Assembly (NCBI GenBank): GCA_030265145.1
Contig: JARBES010000122.1
Coordinates: forward strand, 12,364,512-12,386,389
Source of the DNA: Strongylocentrotus pallidus
Lineage: Eukaryota > Echinodermata > Echinoidea > Camarodonta > Strongylocentrotidae
DNA: 21,878 nucleotides
Direction of reading: 5' to 3'
Position 1 is the stretch's first letter; every line of letters begins with the position of its first letter. A program made the translations under genes and the position numbers. Shown here one piece after another: positions 1 to 13,500 of the stretch. Below the pieces are notes generated by a model. That model saw only the letters and a list, made by a program, of their open reading frames with translations. It was not told the DNA's origin and made no database searches.

Positions 1-1335
1 TGAAACAAGTGCTAAATCCATTGACCGAATAAGTAAATCAAATGAAAAAAGTGTTATTTTGAATGAAATTTACACGCTGGCAGCTTTATTTCGCGAATTT
101 GAAAGAACTTTGTATCAAAACGAATGAAAAGCTTACGAAAATGACCGAGAAATCCTATATTATTGTTACCGTATGAGATAATGCCTATGCTACAAGCACT
201 CTTGTCTAACACTCATCGAATTCCAAACTTCATTCCTGTAACAAATTAACGTCACATTACTGAAAATGATCTCTAGACCTCTTAAAGTCGAATCAAAATC
301 CCGAAACCCTAATTATGTATATATTGTGAGGTAATAATGTTTCTTGTTTTGTTTTCATTTATAGCATCATCATCGGAAATGCAGCCACCTCAGAAATAAG
401 CTGGTCTCAGAATGATGTTCCTAAAATGCGTCTAACGGGATAGGAAACAATAATCCAGAGGTAATTATCTTAATTAACCCATTGCCTGCCGTAACCGGTT
501 GACCCCTGTATTAATTCTATGGGAATAAGAGAATTCAGAATTCAGCGGGTTAAGATTTTTGCTATGAACAGATAAGCTGCCAAAGATAATGATAGGTGCT
601 TAAAGAGCATTGAAGTCCGTAGACATTAAGAGATATTCATACGACTGTTCTTTCAGATTGGAAAAATTCATTAGACAAATATTTAAGTTCTACCAACCTG
701 AGGCTATTTTTAAAATCCAAAGTGTGCATAGCTAAGTATCCAAGGAGAAATCATCCACATATATTGAGATTTTGTAACCCCACGTTCAAATATGATACCT
801 AAAGGCACTTGAGGAATATATGCCCTTCTTTTTCTTCTGTTCTTTGCTTTACTTTTCTCTCATGTTATTTTTTAAAGAGATTGTTGGTATAATTGTGCCA
901 CCCTTTGCAAAATTATTGATATCCTATACCGATTGTTGTTGACATTGTAACTCGGAAATTTACGAATCTTACTTTTTCAGAAATTGGACAAACCATAATT
1001 TAATGCAGATTTAATCCCAAATAAGCGGATAGAGTTAATAAAACACTGATTCCTGGAGCGCCAATTGTGAGTTAGTATGCCCTGTAAAAAAAAGCTATAA
1101 TAATTACTTTACGAAATGAATACATGGAAATCAATACATCGTTAAATCAATTTCTCATTTGCTATAGAATATTAACGAACCTCTTATGGCCAAGTTCAAC
1201 ACACAATGATTGTAATAATCGCGTTAAAGGATGACTACATGACCCTGAATTATTATGAAATGATAACAATGGTGACTTTGGAAAAATTGCCCTCACCCAT
1301 AAGCATGACGTTATATTTTCAGTCCTTAGCATTTT
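1..1335. other. Non-coding AT-rich upstream region, probably intron or 5' flank
   Basis: I see no convincing gene, RNA gene or repeat family here. The sequence is AT-rich with frequent stops in all frames. Because it ends in a strong splice acceptor, it is most simply read as the intron before the giant coding exon, with an upstream exon outside or undetected inside the window. An AATAAA-like string near 1037 is not tied to any visible gene end. Confidence 0.5.
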
Positions 1336-1368
1336 TTTTGTCTTTTCTTCTATGTTTGTTTAATACAG
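1336..1368 (+). other. Splice acceptor of the giant coding exon
   Basis: A long T-rich pyrimidine tract is followed by AATACAG ending at 1368, then GT at the exon start. This is the best acceptor upstream of the giant ORF. The frame of the ORF carries a TAA at 1468-1470 after this acceptor, so an upstream exon joined here would contribute only 5' UTR unless an unseen additional splice exists. A weak donor-like GTAAGC at 1467 would give a short alternative exon. Confidence 0.65.
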
Positions 1369-1533
1369 GTCATCCCAAACTCGACGGAGCTAGTCGTCCA
1401 ATTCCGGATCTCAAATGGTTGGGGAAAAAAATTCAATGGGATTCTCCTGAGAACAATAGTAAAGCAGTAAGCTCCGAATCTTCACGTGAAGTTTGTTCCC
1501 TTGGTAATCAAGAAGGTCCGGTCATATGTCACT
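1369..1533 (+). other. Inferred 5' UTR segment with two short upstream ORFs
   Basis: Between the acceptor and the chosen start there are two upstream ATGs. One opens at 1415 and closes at 1450 (11 codons plus stop). The second opens at 1526 in a different frame from the main ORF, overlaps the main start and closes at 1567. An in-frame TAA at 1468-1470 shows that the giant frame is not open further upstream. The uORFs could dampen translation of the main ORF; that is inference. Confidence 0.45.
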
Positions 1534-4500
1534 ATGCCTCGTCCTATGCGAAGAAAGCGTCCCGTAGGGGTCCAAAATGTACAACCTCAATCCAATGTAT
1601 CAGGGTCGAAATCTCCTCCACAAGTGTTCGCGCGCCAGATCCAGGGCCCCGTTGAAGTAAAATCGCTCAGCTACAGCGTCCAGAAGAAAAAGAAGAAGAG
1701 CAAGAAAAAGGAAGATCAGGATGATGCTGAGGTGGAGAAAGAAAAAGTTCAGGAGGAAGAGGAAGAGGATGATGAATGGTTAGCACAGAAGAAAAGGAGA
1801 GAGGAATCGCTGAAGCAATTTGAGCTTCTTACTCAGAGGAAGAACCAAAGGAAATTGGACAAGAAGAGGAAGAAGGAGGAGGTAATAAGACAGAGGGAAG
1901 AAGCTATCCAACGAAAGAAGGTAAAGGAGAAGGAGGAGAAGGAATGGCTGAAGAGGAAAGCCCGTCTGGCAGAGATTCGTAAAGCAAGAGGTCTAGTCGG
2001 TGATGGCACTGATGCAGCGCCACGCCCACTTCCTCTAGGGAGAGGGCGCGGCCAATTTAGAGGGCGTGGCAGAGGGCGTGGTCGAGGGAGAGGTAGGGGG
2101 AGAGGATTACCACCCCAAGGGAGGAAACAACCCACTCCGCTGGACCGCGGGGGCCGTCGGCCGGGCACCCTTGGGAAGCAACCGACAATGGAAGCCATCA
2201 TCGAAGAGCAAGAAGGAGATAAACTCTCACGTCAGGCATGGACCGAAGCTTCTAAGGATTCAAATCTTCCAGATGCTCCTGAATCCTCAACCCAGAAAAG
2301 AACCCTGTCTCGAATCGATGATACGTCAGAATTACAAAAGAAAGATGAAAAGCGAGAGGAAGGTAAAACAAAAGGAGACCAGGTAGAACCACCTCCAACG
2401 AAGAGTAAAAAGTTCTCGAAGGTAGCCGGTTTTGTTGCTAGAATGCTTAAAGCAAAAAAGAAAGAAGTCCCAGAAGGGGAGACTGTTGAGAAGGAAGGTG
2501 AAGAAGGTGAAGTAGATAGTGTTCCACGTCAGGCCTGGACTGAACCTGGTCATGAAGCGCAACCTTCAGATATTCCTGAAGCCTTGGCCAAGAAGAGACG
2601 TTTTTCTAAAGCGGATGATGAAGGAGAATTGCAAGATATTGAAGGGGAGAAAGATGACGACGAGAGAGAAGGAAGTGCAAAAGACGGAGAAGAAACCCAA
2701 CCACCTCCTCGTAAGAATATCAAGTTCTCCAAAGTGGCCGGTTTCGTTGCCAGAATGATAAAGGCAAAAAATAAGGCAGCAGTCCCACCAACTGGATCCG
2801 ATGTAACGACAGACATCCAAAAAGAGGCCGGTGACAAAAAGATAGAGGCAGTTGACGATATATCTCCAAGACCTAAAACCGAAGATGAGGTAGAGGAACC
2901 AGATCGTGCCAAATCGAAATTAAAACGCCAAACCACTTTCCACGATGGTCTGTCTGCTGAGCACCGGCTCACTCCAGTGGAGGAACCCGAAAAAGAGAAA
3001 AGGGAATCAATAGTTGAAGAAACGAAATCTGTTGGAAGTGAGGCTAAAGAGGGGAAGTCCCCAGCTGAAGGTGACAGAAGTGCCGGTTCTGGGGAAAACG
3101 GAAAGGATTCATCAGAGAGTCGTACGTCAGATGATGATCAAAGAAAGGAGGTAGCAATAGACAAGGTATCTCCATCAGAAAGTGACGGTGCTGAAGAAAA
3201 GGAAAGAGTCTCCTCAGAAGTGAAGTCAACCTCGGACAAGAGCCCAGGAGTGCCTATTGAAAAAGCTGACGGTGGTTTAAAACCCGACACCGACGTAAGT
3301 GCAGGCCAAATTGTGCCTTCCGTTGAGGGGAAAGAGATTGTGACTAAACAAGTAAAGATAATGGTTGACTCTCGATCAACCCAGTGGACACCCCATGACT
3401 TTGTTACACCTACAATTCCGCATGAGGAAAAAGACAAACAGGATATAAGTGAAAAGAAAGTCGACACCACACCAAGACCTGAGCCAAGCCAAGAACCCTC
3501 TCTTTCGCGAAAGTCAGAAGAGGAAAAAGTAGAAGATGAAATAGACCACAAAAAGAAGGAGAAAGAGTCTGACGCCTCCCCCAAACCTGAGTCGAGCCAA
3601 GAGCCCTCTCTTTCGAGTGAGCAGATTACGAAAGATGAAGACGAGGACAGACGAAGCGACTCAACACCGAAACCTGGGTCGGGTATGGATCGTAGTCCTT
3701 CGAAAGCTTCAAGTGAGCAAAATGATGAATATAAAGAAAGTGTGCTCAAAGAAGAACTAACAACAGAAGAAAGTCAAATAGACGATATTTTTGATAACGT
3801 TGTTGCAGACTTGAATCGACCGGCCAACCCAATACCCGACATGAAAAAGATAACCGTGCCAAAATTAGACCCGAGACCTGATAATCCGATTCCCACTGAA
3901 ATACATCCGAAATTGATTGATATTGAAATTGATGATGAATACTATTTAGCAGGGAGGTTACCTAAACGAACTTGGAAATTTGAAGATAATTCAGACTTCT
4001 TAGAATTGCAGCTCTTTGCAAGAAGCGACAGGATTGCTGAACAGCGAAAACTTGAGAAGTTCCGAAAAACAGAAATGGGTTCTCTTCTTGATCTGGTACT
4101 AGAAGGATCCAAAGTACTTCCTCTTGAGGTATTTGAGACTGAAAGGCACCACAGGGGTTTTGAAAAGATATTAACTTCTTTGATAAACGAGGACAGGAAA
4201 CTCCAAATTCCACCTGAAAAGAAAGAAGCTGATGAAAAACAGACTGAAAATCCTTCCACCCCTGAAAACATAGACTATACCATAGGTAGAGAGCCGCAGG
4301 AAACGGATAATGTTGATGAAGATTTCGGGGAACCTACTGAGGATCAGAAACCTACAAATGACGAATCAAGACCAGCAACACCAGTTGAGGAAGTTCCGTC
4401 AGATGCAAAGACTGGAGACAAAACTACGTTTTCTCAAGATATAGATACATCGTCTCAACCATCTAGAAAAGCAAGTCAGCTTTCAGGAATAGATGGAACG

Positions 4501-7500
4501 AGGTCGCCCCAAAAGATTGAGACAGGCATAGAAGAATCTAAAAGTGAAAAAGATATATCGTCTTCAACAGCCAGCAAAGCAAGCCAACTTTCAGAAAAAG
4601 ATAGAACGATGTCACCTGAAACGAAATCTCCTGAAAACGTCGTTGAAGAGGACGAGAAAACCGAATCTAAGAAAGATACATCGTCTCCAACAGCCAGTGA
4701 AGTTACTAAACTTTCAGAAAACGATGGAGCTGAGTCACCAAAAACGAAACCTCCCGAAAGTGTTGAGGCGGGTAAAGAGGATTCTAGAATCGAAAACGAG
4801 ATATCGTCTCCGTCAGGAAGTGAAGAAAGACAACTTTCGGGAAAAGACGGAGGGAGGTCACCAGAAACAAAATCTACCGAAAACATAGAGGCAGGGCAGG
4901 AGGAAACCGAAACGAAAGAAGATACATCATCTCCAACAGCCAAAGAACCAAGTCAACTCTCAGGAGAAAATGAAGCGAAGTCATCAGAAAATAAATCTCC
5001 TCAAAGCGCCATGACAGATATAGATGAAAATATAACTCAGATAGCAGTATTACCTTCAAATATTCAACAAAAACATGCCTTGTCACTTCTCGAGTCTGTA
5101 CAGATCGATATGATGGGTGTGTTGGAGTTGGACGCGGAATCCAAACCATCTGATGGAGCGGAGGGAAATGCTCTGGTAGGAGATGGGGGGACAACTCTGA
5201 GTGATGATGATCTAGTAATCAATGAAGATAATACCGCCTTTGATACATCCACACCCGAGGACCATGAACGGGGGACAACTTCTGGTAAATCAGACCGTGA
5301 ATCTCCAGGGAAAGTAGAACCATTTCCTGGAAAGACAACACCAAATGCAGAAGCAGATTTACCCAAGGAACAACCTATAGATATTGAAGAAGACAGGGAT
5401 GTTATTGAAGACGAAATTTCAAAAGTTGAAAAAGAAGAAAAAGTAACGGATGTAAAAGATACTAAGAGCATAAAAGAGAATTCGAGACCGCCGAGTAATT
5501 TAAGTGAAGGCGACGAACAAATAAATAAAGATAAGGACACTACTAAGGAAACGTCGAGGCCACCAAGTATGGAGACCTCTAGACCGCCAGCCAAGTTAAG
5601 CGACGAGGAAGAAAAAGAAAAGGAAGCCAAAGATACAGAGCTTATTAAGGAGATTTCTAGGTTATCAACTAAGTTAAGTGATGGCAAAGAAGAGAAAGAG
5701 GACATCCAAGATAAAGAGAGCAGAAAAGAAGCCTCAAGGGCATCAAGTAAGTTGAGTGATGAACAATTAGAGCAAGAAAGGGACGTGAAAGATAAAGACA
5801 GCAGTAAGGAGACGTCCAGACCACCGACTAAGTTAAGTGATGGCGAAGAAGAAAAGGAAAAGGATATCAAAGATACTGATAGCGGTAAAGAGATCTCGAG
5901 GGCATCAAGTAAGTTAAGTGAGGGGAAAGAAGAAGACAATACAAAGGACGTTAAAGATACAGAGAACATAAAAGAGACTCCCAGACCGCCGACTAAGTTA
6001 AGTGATGGCAAAGAAAAGAAAGAGGACGACCAAGATACAGAGAACACAAAAGAGACTCCCAGACCGCCGACTAAGTTAAGTGATGGAAAAGATGAGAAAG
6101 GAGACGACCAAGATACAGAGAACACAAAAGAGACCTCGAGGCCACCAACTAAATTGAGTGATGGGGCAAAGGAGAAATTAAATGATGCCAAAGATACTGA
6201 GAGCTTAAAAGTGTCTTCTATACCACCGAGTAGGGCTAGTGAGGAAAAAGAAGAAGTAGACGGTATTAAAGATGGAGACAGCACAAAAGAAACATCGAAA
6301 CCGCCTACTAAGTCAAGTGATGGAGAGGTAGAACATGAAAAGGATATGGTCAGCAGTAAGGCGGTTTCGAGGCCTTCAAGTACATTAAATGATAGAAAAG
6401 AAGAAAAACAGAAGGATATTGAAGATACACAGAGCATAAAAGAGACCTCGAGACCACTGACTAAGTTAAGTGATGGAAAAGAAGAAATGGAAACGTCTAG
6501 ACCTCCGAGTAGTGTAAAAGATGAGACCGAAGCTACATTAATCAATATGACTGAAGATTTTTACTATCCTTGGCTGTATTCAACTGAAATAGACACTATT
6601 ATACTGGAAGAAAGAGAGAACGCCTCTCCAAGTAAAAGTGCAGAAACCAAATCCCGAGAAAAAACGCCAGAATCTGTAGCAGACTTTGTAAAGGTGACTA
6701 AACCAAAAGAAGAGGTAGATGGCCAGTCACGCGATTCAAAAGAACCGCATGAACACACGTCACCACCTAAACCTGAGATGGAAGATAACGAAGATAAACA
6801 ATCGTCGCCGAGTCAGGCAAAGGATGACACAAAAGGTGATGAGCTTGCAGTATTAAATACCCTCCCCACTGGGTCCCCTGCAAAAGAGGCAGCAAAAGCA
6901 TCTTCTCCGAAAATCAGTAAGACTCCAATAGACACCGAAGAAACCGTTCTTTCCCAAAGTCAACTCTCTCGTAAAACGAAATCAAGAACATCATCAGAAG
7001 GGATGCATTCTGAGAAAAGTACAAAGTCCGGGGATCCTACTGACAAGAAGCGGTCGACGAGTCAACTGTCTGAGAAAGATGAAGTCAAAGTCTCGTCTAA
7101 AAGTCCTAGCTCTAGGGATAAATCAGCCAAAAGAATTGCAGATGCCGATGGAGTTACATTACCAACTGACACCAGATTGCCTGATCCTAGAGAGGGGGAA
7201 TCTATTGAAAGCCTGCCAGGTGAGGAAACTCTTCCGCAAATTGCAAAACTGGATGAGGCTAAAAAGGACACCAAACTGCCCACGGATGTCATTTCAAAAG
7301 GTGCAGCGGCCATCGATAACATCACAAGAGTAAAACCAGGGGAACCAGCAACAGATCGTTCTAAATCTGAAGAAGGTGGCATTGCTGTTGGTTTGATAGC
7401 TGCAGATGTAGTTCTTGTGAGTCAAACAATTAAACCCACTGACGATACGGATGCAAAATCAAGAGAGAAAGGTGGAGACGAAATTGCCCTGCTAGAAAAA

Positions 7501-10500
7501 GCACTTATAGACAAGGAGCAGCTAGCAACTGAAAAGGGACGCGGAAGAGGGAGAGGACGAGGGCGTGGAAGAGGGCGTGGCCGAGGAAGAGGACGAGGTA
7601 GAGGCGTGGTGCAGGATGGGGAAGAAGTCCAGCCGCAGGAAGGAGATCAGGTAGAGCAGCGAGGTAGGGATCGTGGACGAAGAGCACGTGGGCGTGGCAG
7701 AGGGCGTGGTCGTGGCAGAGGAAGGGGTGAAGTGCCAGATAATGTTGACGACCATCCTCGAGAGAGCGACATTCCTGCAATAGTGGACGAAAGCGAATCA
7801 AAGGAACAACCCAAAGGAGAGAAAGGTCAGCAAATCACTCATTCAGCTAATGTGCCTGTTGTGGAAGAGAAGGTGACGGATGGAGAGAAAATATCAGAAA
7901 CAGAGAAGGACGAAACTACAAAGGGAGATATCGGAACAGAGGACAAAGACATCAAAGAAAGAAAAGAATCTCAGGCAAGTGTTAAAACGAGAGAGGAAAG
8001 TAAGCCACCAGAAGGCAATATTGGAACAGTTGAAAAAGAAATCAAAGGAGGAAAAGAATCGCAGAAAATTGGAAGTGTTGAAATAAGTGAAGAAATCAAG
8101 GCGTCGAAGAAGGATGTCGGAACACGTGACAGAGAAATCAAAGGAAGAGCCGACTCAAAGGAAAGTGGAAGTGATCGAATGCCTAAAGATGAAGCTGATG
8201 CTATTGTTCACCGTGTTCATTCATCAGAATCAGTGAGTCCCAAACCTGAAGACTCATCTGCTAAGACTAGGGTCTCGTATTCACATAAAAGTTCGTCGGC
8301 ACGTTCCCGAGATCCAGAGCAAACGAAAATTTCAACCCAGGTGGACGATGGCAAAACCACATCAAAAAGTTCTCATGGAGACAAACTATCGACATTAAAG
8401 CCTGATGCCGATGTACACCTTGACGAACGATTGGGCACAAGCATAAAAGATGATCTCCCAGCTTCAACCGGCAAGGTTGCTTCTGACAAAGGAAGCATAG
8501 CCTCTTTGCGACAAGGACGTACAAGCGTGACTGAAGATTCGAAGTCACTGCGTTCTTCAGAGCAAAAACCTAGTTCAGTAAAATCGGATGGAAAGGTGGT
8601 TGATAAGGACAAAGGACTATCCACGGAACTCTCCGAAAGTAAAGGCGTTTCTCTGGAGAAGGACGTTCAAACTCCGTTGCGTTCTGAAGACTTGATACAG
8701 CCAGAGGTTTCCTCTAAGAAGGACACAGCATCGTCTAAAGAAGAGGACTCAGAGTTAAAAGTTACCGATAAGACCGATACGGAGTTACGTCTACAGGATA
8801 CACTGAGCGAAAAGGAGATAGAGGATAGCACAACTCGATCAAAATTCGATGACGAAAAACAGCCGAAAGATTCATCCTCACAAGTGACCAAAGATGAAGA
8901 AATACAAAAGAAGGAGGTACTTGGTGAGAGTGTCCTTAAAAAGAAGAAACGTAGAAAAGAGGCCCGGAGGAAGAAAAGAACTGATAAAAGTGATAAGTCT
9001 GGCACAAACGAATCGTCCTTACAGCTCGGCCATCCTGCAAAAGATGTAGGAGACACACCCCTCGAATCACTGACCTCGTCAAAACCGAAACAATCCAGGC
9101 AGAGCGACAGTAGTGGACAAACACCAAAAGATATTATACATATCAAGAAGAACTTATTGAAAATCATGCAAAGGTCAAAACAGCTGCAGAAACTCGAAAA
9201 TGATCATCGCAAACCAAAGGAAGAGGAAGAAAAGGAGGAAATCCCTTCCCAAAAAGATGAAGCTCCGAAGAAAAAGGAAAAGCCATCCCGCATTGCTGTA
9301 CTTCGAAAGAAAAAAGAAACTGCAACTGACAGCTTGTCTACTAGTTTTCGCATCAAAAGACACCTTCCACCAGAGACTACTTCTGATAGAACGGACAGCA
9401 CCGAATCAATGCCTCAAAACTTAGGAATGTTGATGAATCTTGCCAAAATCAAAGACAGGTCCAAACATCTCCAGAACTTAGAGAAACAAGATCTTACAGT
9501 CACGACAGATATTGACATCGAGTCATCTGTGCCGGAATCTTCCGAGTCTTCCGTATACCACAAGGAAATTATGTTTGAAAGCCCAATCGAGTCGGCGGAG
9601 ACACACGAATCAAAGATTCTTAAACCTTGGACTTGGTTTAGCCCTGGAGTCACGCCGACCGCATTTGAAAAGGTGAACAGTTACCTTGGCTTCGGTCCTA
9701 AAGGAGATTCCCCCGGAGCAGAATCGCTCGGTCCTATTAGCGAGTCAAGCTCTTCGTTTAAGCATACAGAAAGTCAAATTGAAAACATACCGGACGATAG
9801 CATCACCCATGAAAACGACGATGTCTCAGAATTGCCTCCCAAGCCGAAGAAATTTTTGAAAAATCTGGCAAAAATCATAGAAAGATCCAAACAACTCCGG
9901 AATATGAAAAAGCAAGGTGTAAAACCCGCTTCACCTACTGGAAAATCTCGAACAAGCTTTGACAAGTCAGGAAAGCTACTTGACAAAAGTTACGCTGGTT
10001 CTGTCTCCTGGTCAAAGGGTAACAAAGGTGGCAGTGGTGAAGACGACGGTGAACAAAGTACAAAGAAAACCGAAGGGAAGGCCTCCACAATAACCCGAAA
10101 TGCCCATACTGGAACAATTTTTGATAACCAGTCCTATTTTGCATCAACGGTGGATATCTCAATCAAAATCGCCAGCGACGGAGAAAGTGAAAAAGATGGT
10201 TCTACCGCAGGGTTTGGAGAACATTCTACGTACTATTCAGAGTATTCATATACGGACACTCTAATGGAGAAATCACAGAAATCATCCATCCTCCAAGCTA
10301 CCAATACTACAGGCACAGCCAGGCTCAAGTCTACCGAATCCCAGAAAGGTAAAAGAAAGGAGTCAACTGAATCTGGTCGGGTAACACCCATATCTGACAG
10401 GGATTCTTCAAAACAGAAAAATGATTCCAGACAGTCTCATGAAGCATCAACTACGCCTTTAGAAGAAAAGAAAGGCGTCATTACTGATGTAGATGATGGA

Positions 10501-13500
10501 ATGCAAGAAAAAGACATGGACGCCAATAATATTAACGATGGTTCAAATCAAAAACGATCTGTTCAATCGACTGACAGGATAATACACAGCAATGGAGAGA
10601 AGAGAAGTACTGCTGCATCTGTGAATGATTCCCAGCGAGAAGAAAGTGCTGGCAGTCAGAATTCAATATTTTCCAAGAAAACCTCAATCAAACATGGTCA
10701 AAGAACGAGCCCTCCTACACCAGCAACAGTAAAGAGTGGGGTTGTGATGAGCGACAGCAGGATGAAACCAATACCACCGGATCCCAAAAAGATGGCACGA
10801 TCAAGTACAGCTGGCACTACAGCAACCTTGCCATCCGCAAGCCAAGCATCATCAAAGAAATCTGTAAAACAGAAGGAAAAAGATTCGACTGAAGACAACA
10901 ACGACCTCCCATCAAGCCACAGCGGTAGCTCTTCGCAGACGCCCCAAAATACTGGAAGAATTTATAAAGACTTGGAGAATATGTGGAAGAAATACGGAAA
11001 CCTTCAGAATGAAAATAAACTCCAGAGACCTGACAGTAGAGGTTCAGAGTTAGATGCAGTATCCCCAGATGATAAGAGAAATTTTCATAGAAATGAAAAC
11101 AATACTGATGAAGTCTTAGATAGATCAAACCAGGAAGAAACATCAGTCAGACAACAAGCTAAAGAAGATGAAGATGCTATGAAACCTCCCGGTAAATCTG
11201 AAACTGTCGAAAAAGATCCAAGTCGTGGTAAGTCTTCATTCTCTACGAAATCTTCTAAAAAGACACCAGAGGAAGGATATCTCGGAGCTGCAATAATTAG
11301 CGGCGTAGACAAGTCTCACGAAAAGTCCCAAACGCCACAAAGTGTTTCGAGAATAGGGACTAATAAAAGTGATCCATTCGATGGAGAAAGAGCCAGTGCT
11401 TCACCTGGACAGCAAGTTGCTAGTATACAGTCATCGAAGTTTCCAGACCAACATTCATCTGCTGCGCGGAATGAAATATCTCTAACAGTTGAATCAAAAC
11501 GCAGTGTCGTCTCAAGTGACAAGGCTCGACAAACTTCAGGCAAATCAGCAAAATCGGAAGTAAGCCAGATTGCCGGACAACCTGCAGTTCCTGCGACTGA
11601 GCTTAAAACACCTTCATCATCTAGGGGTGCAACTTCGATAAAGTCACCTTCAAGAGGATTTGTAAATAAGCAAGGGGCTGGTAATGTTCAGACAAGGTCA
11701 AGCGGCCAAGGAGAATTGAGAAAAGAGCCTAGTGAAGCGGATCCTATTCACGCCCCTGTTGCACAAGAGAAATCTGTCGCTTCGGCAAATGATACACCCC
11801 AACAGAGGACTGATCTTGAAGAACAAATTTCTATTTTAAAAGAGCCCGAATCTAAGTTATCAAGACCCACTGAACGACCAGAGTCTTCAGCCTCGTCATT
11901 TAGGAAAGAAAGAGCGGCAGAAGGGAAAATTTTCAGGGCTCACGGTAAATCAATTAAATCGGCTGGGTCGGGAGAAATATCCAGTAGTCAAACTCCTGTT
12001 GGTAATGAAGAAGGAAGCGAGCGCAAGAAAGACAGTTCTGTGACAGATGCAACAAATCATGTTGTGGACAGCTGTACAAAAACTGATACACGGCAAAGCG
12101 CGAATTCGATTGCAAGTAGAAATGTATCACTATCTGGTGACAAACGTACTCCTACAGTTCGTAGTACTACATCAGATGAGAATATAACCCTTCATTTACC
12201 AGAATCTCGAAAATCGACGAAGGATTCTAACCGAAGTTCACCTTGTAAGACGATGTCGCGAGATGTTGATCGCAGATCCGTAACAAGCTCGGCTGACTCT
12301 GTTGTGACACATGGCGTACAAGATGCAGCTCCACAGGCAGAAGAGTTTACCAAAGTCACCCCAGCTGATATAACTAGCCCTAATTTTAAACGGAAAGCAC
12401 CATCGGTTGAGAGTGAAAACCAAAGAGAATTTATTACAAGTGATCGAGTTGCGCCAACACAAAGTCGAGAGGAAACACCGGGGAGTATTTTTTCAAAGAT
12501 TTCCGGAGAGACCTCCAATATCACAAAACAGCATATTACACCCAGTCAAAGAGAAACTCTTGTACCCATGTCTTCCGTTCGATCTGCAACTGCCATTGAG
12601 TACTCTATTGATAATAGTGTCGCGAAAAATAAAACGAGTCCAGGAAAACATATTTCGCGTAGCCTACCAGATTTCTCAGCAAGTATCAATGTTGCCAAGC
12701 ATTCAGAAGGGAAACAACCTACGTCCAGGGGCGGATCTGAACGAGAGCCAGACCAACCAATTAGACAGTCTTCCAATCGGATGGATAGGAATAGCGTAAA
12801 ATCTTCAAATGAAGTCGCAACTACTGTTGAAGGATCTTTTTACGGCGATAAAAGAGACAGAGGCTCTATCCAGGAAACACGTAAGGTATCTGTAAAAGAA
12901 AACTTGACTACCTCTCCGGTGGGTAGCACTGACAACAACAGGTTGAACAATAATATTTTGAAAGATGCAGATCAGGAAACACCGGAAGGCAAATTATCGC
13001 CTATCTCACTGAATAACACAGCTCGTAGCCCTACTACTTCATTTAGAGGGTCTATTTCCGATCAGGATGGTGTCCGACAAAGGGCATCGGAGTCACCTGC
13101 TGATAGTACTCATGTTCATCAAAAAGCACAGCTCCTTGGTCAAACCTCCCCAAGCCTCTCCAGTATTTATCAAAACGTTGTCAATCGTAGCCCTACTCCT
13201 TCATTTAAAGGAACTGTTTCCAATTCGGATGGTGGTAGTCCCAGAGGACCAAACTCAGCTTATAACAAACTGGACCATTCAGAAGTCGACGGTGGTGACC
13301 CAACAGGTACTCCTACATATTCCATACCTACTGCCTACAGCCAGGCATCAGCTCTAGACTTCAAATCGCCTCGACCACCAACAGGACCAAAACATCCTTC
13401 GGTTAGAAGATCGTCCAGAGTCATCAAGTCAAGTGATGGGCAGGACCTTGTATCCCGTTCGTTAGGCTCTTCAATAGACGGAAGCTCAAAGGAAATACTG

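Noticed and set aside
1486-1533. GTG at 1486 as the start of the giant protein
   Set aside because: GTG starts are not expected for a nuclear animal gene; the first in-frame ATG, at 1534, has a good context.
1206-1655. A 149-codon plus-strand frame overlapping the start of the giant ORF in another frame
   Set aside because: Its first half lies upstream of the splice acceptor at 1368 in intron-like sequence. The phrase RPIPDLKWLGKKIQW looks protein-like, but the frame has no partner and closes inside the giant ORF.
5064-6545. A 493-codon open frame on the minus strand across the 26-residue array
   Set aside because: It is a mirror of the repeated sense codons, which rarely give antisense stops. 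Its predicted peptide is a simple S/F/L-rich repeat with no start context, and the sense frame is open ten times further.
7537-7731. GC-rich RG-encoding DNA as a CpG-island promoter
   Set aside because: It lies within the continuous reading frame and its base composition is explained by Gly-Arg codons.
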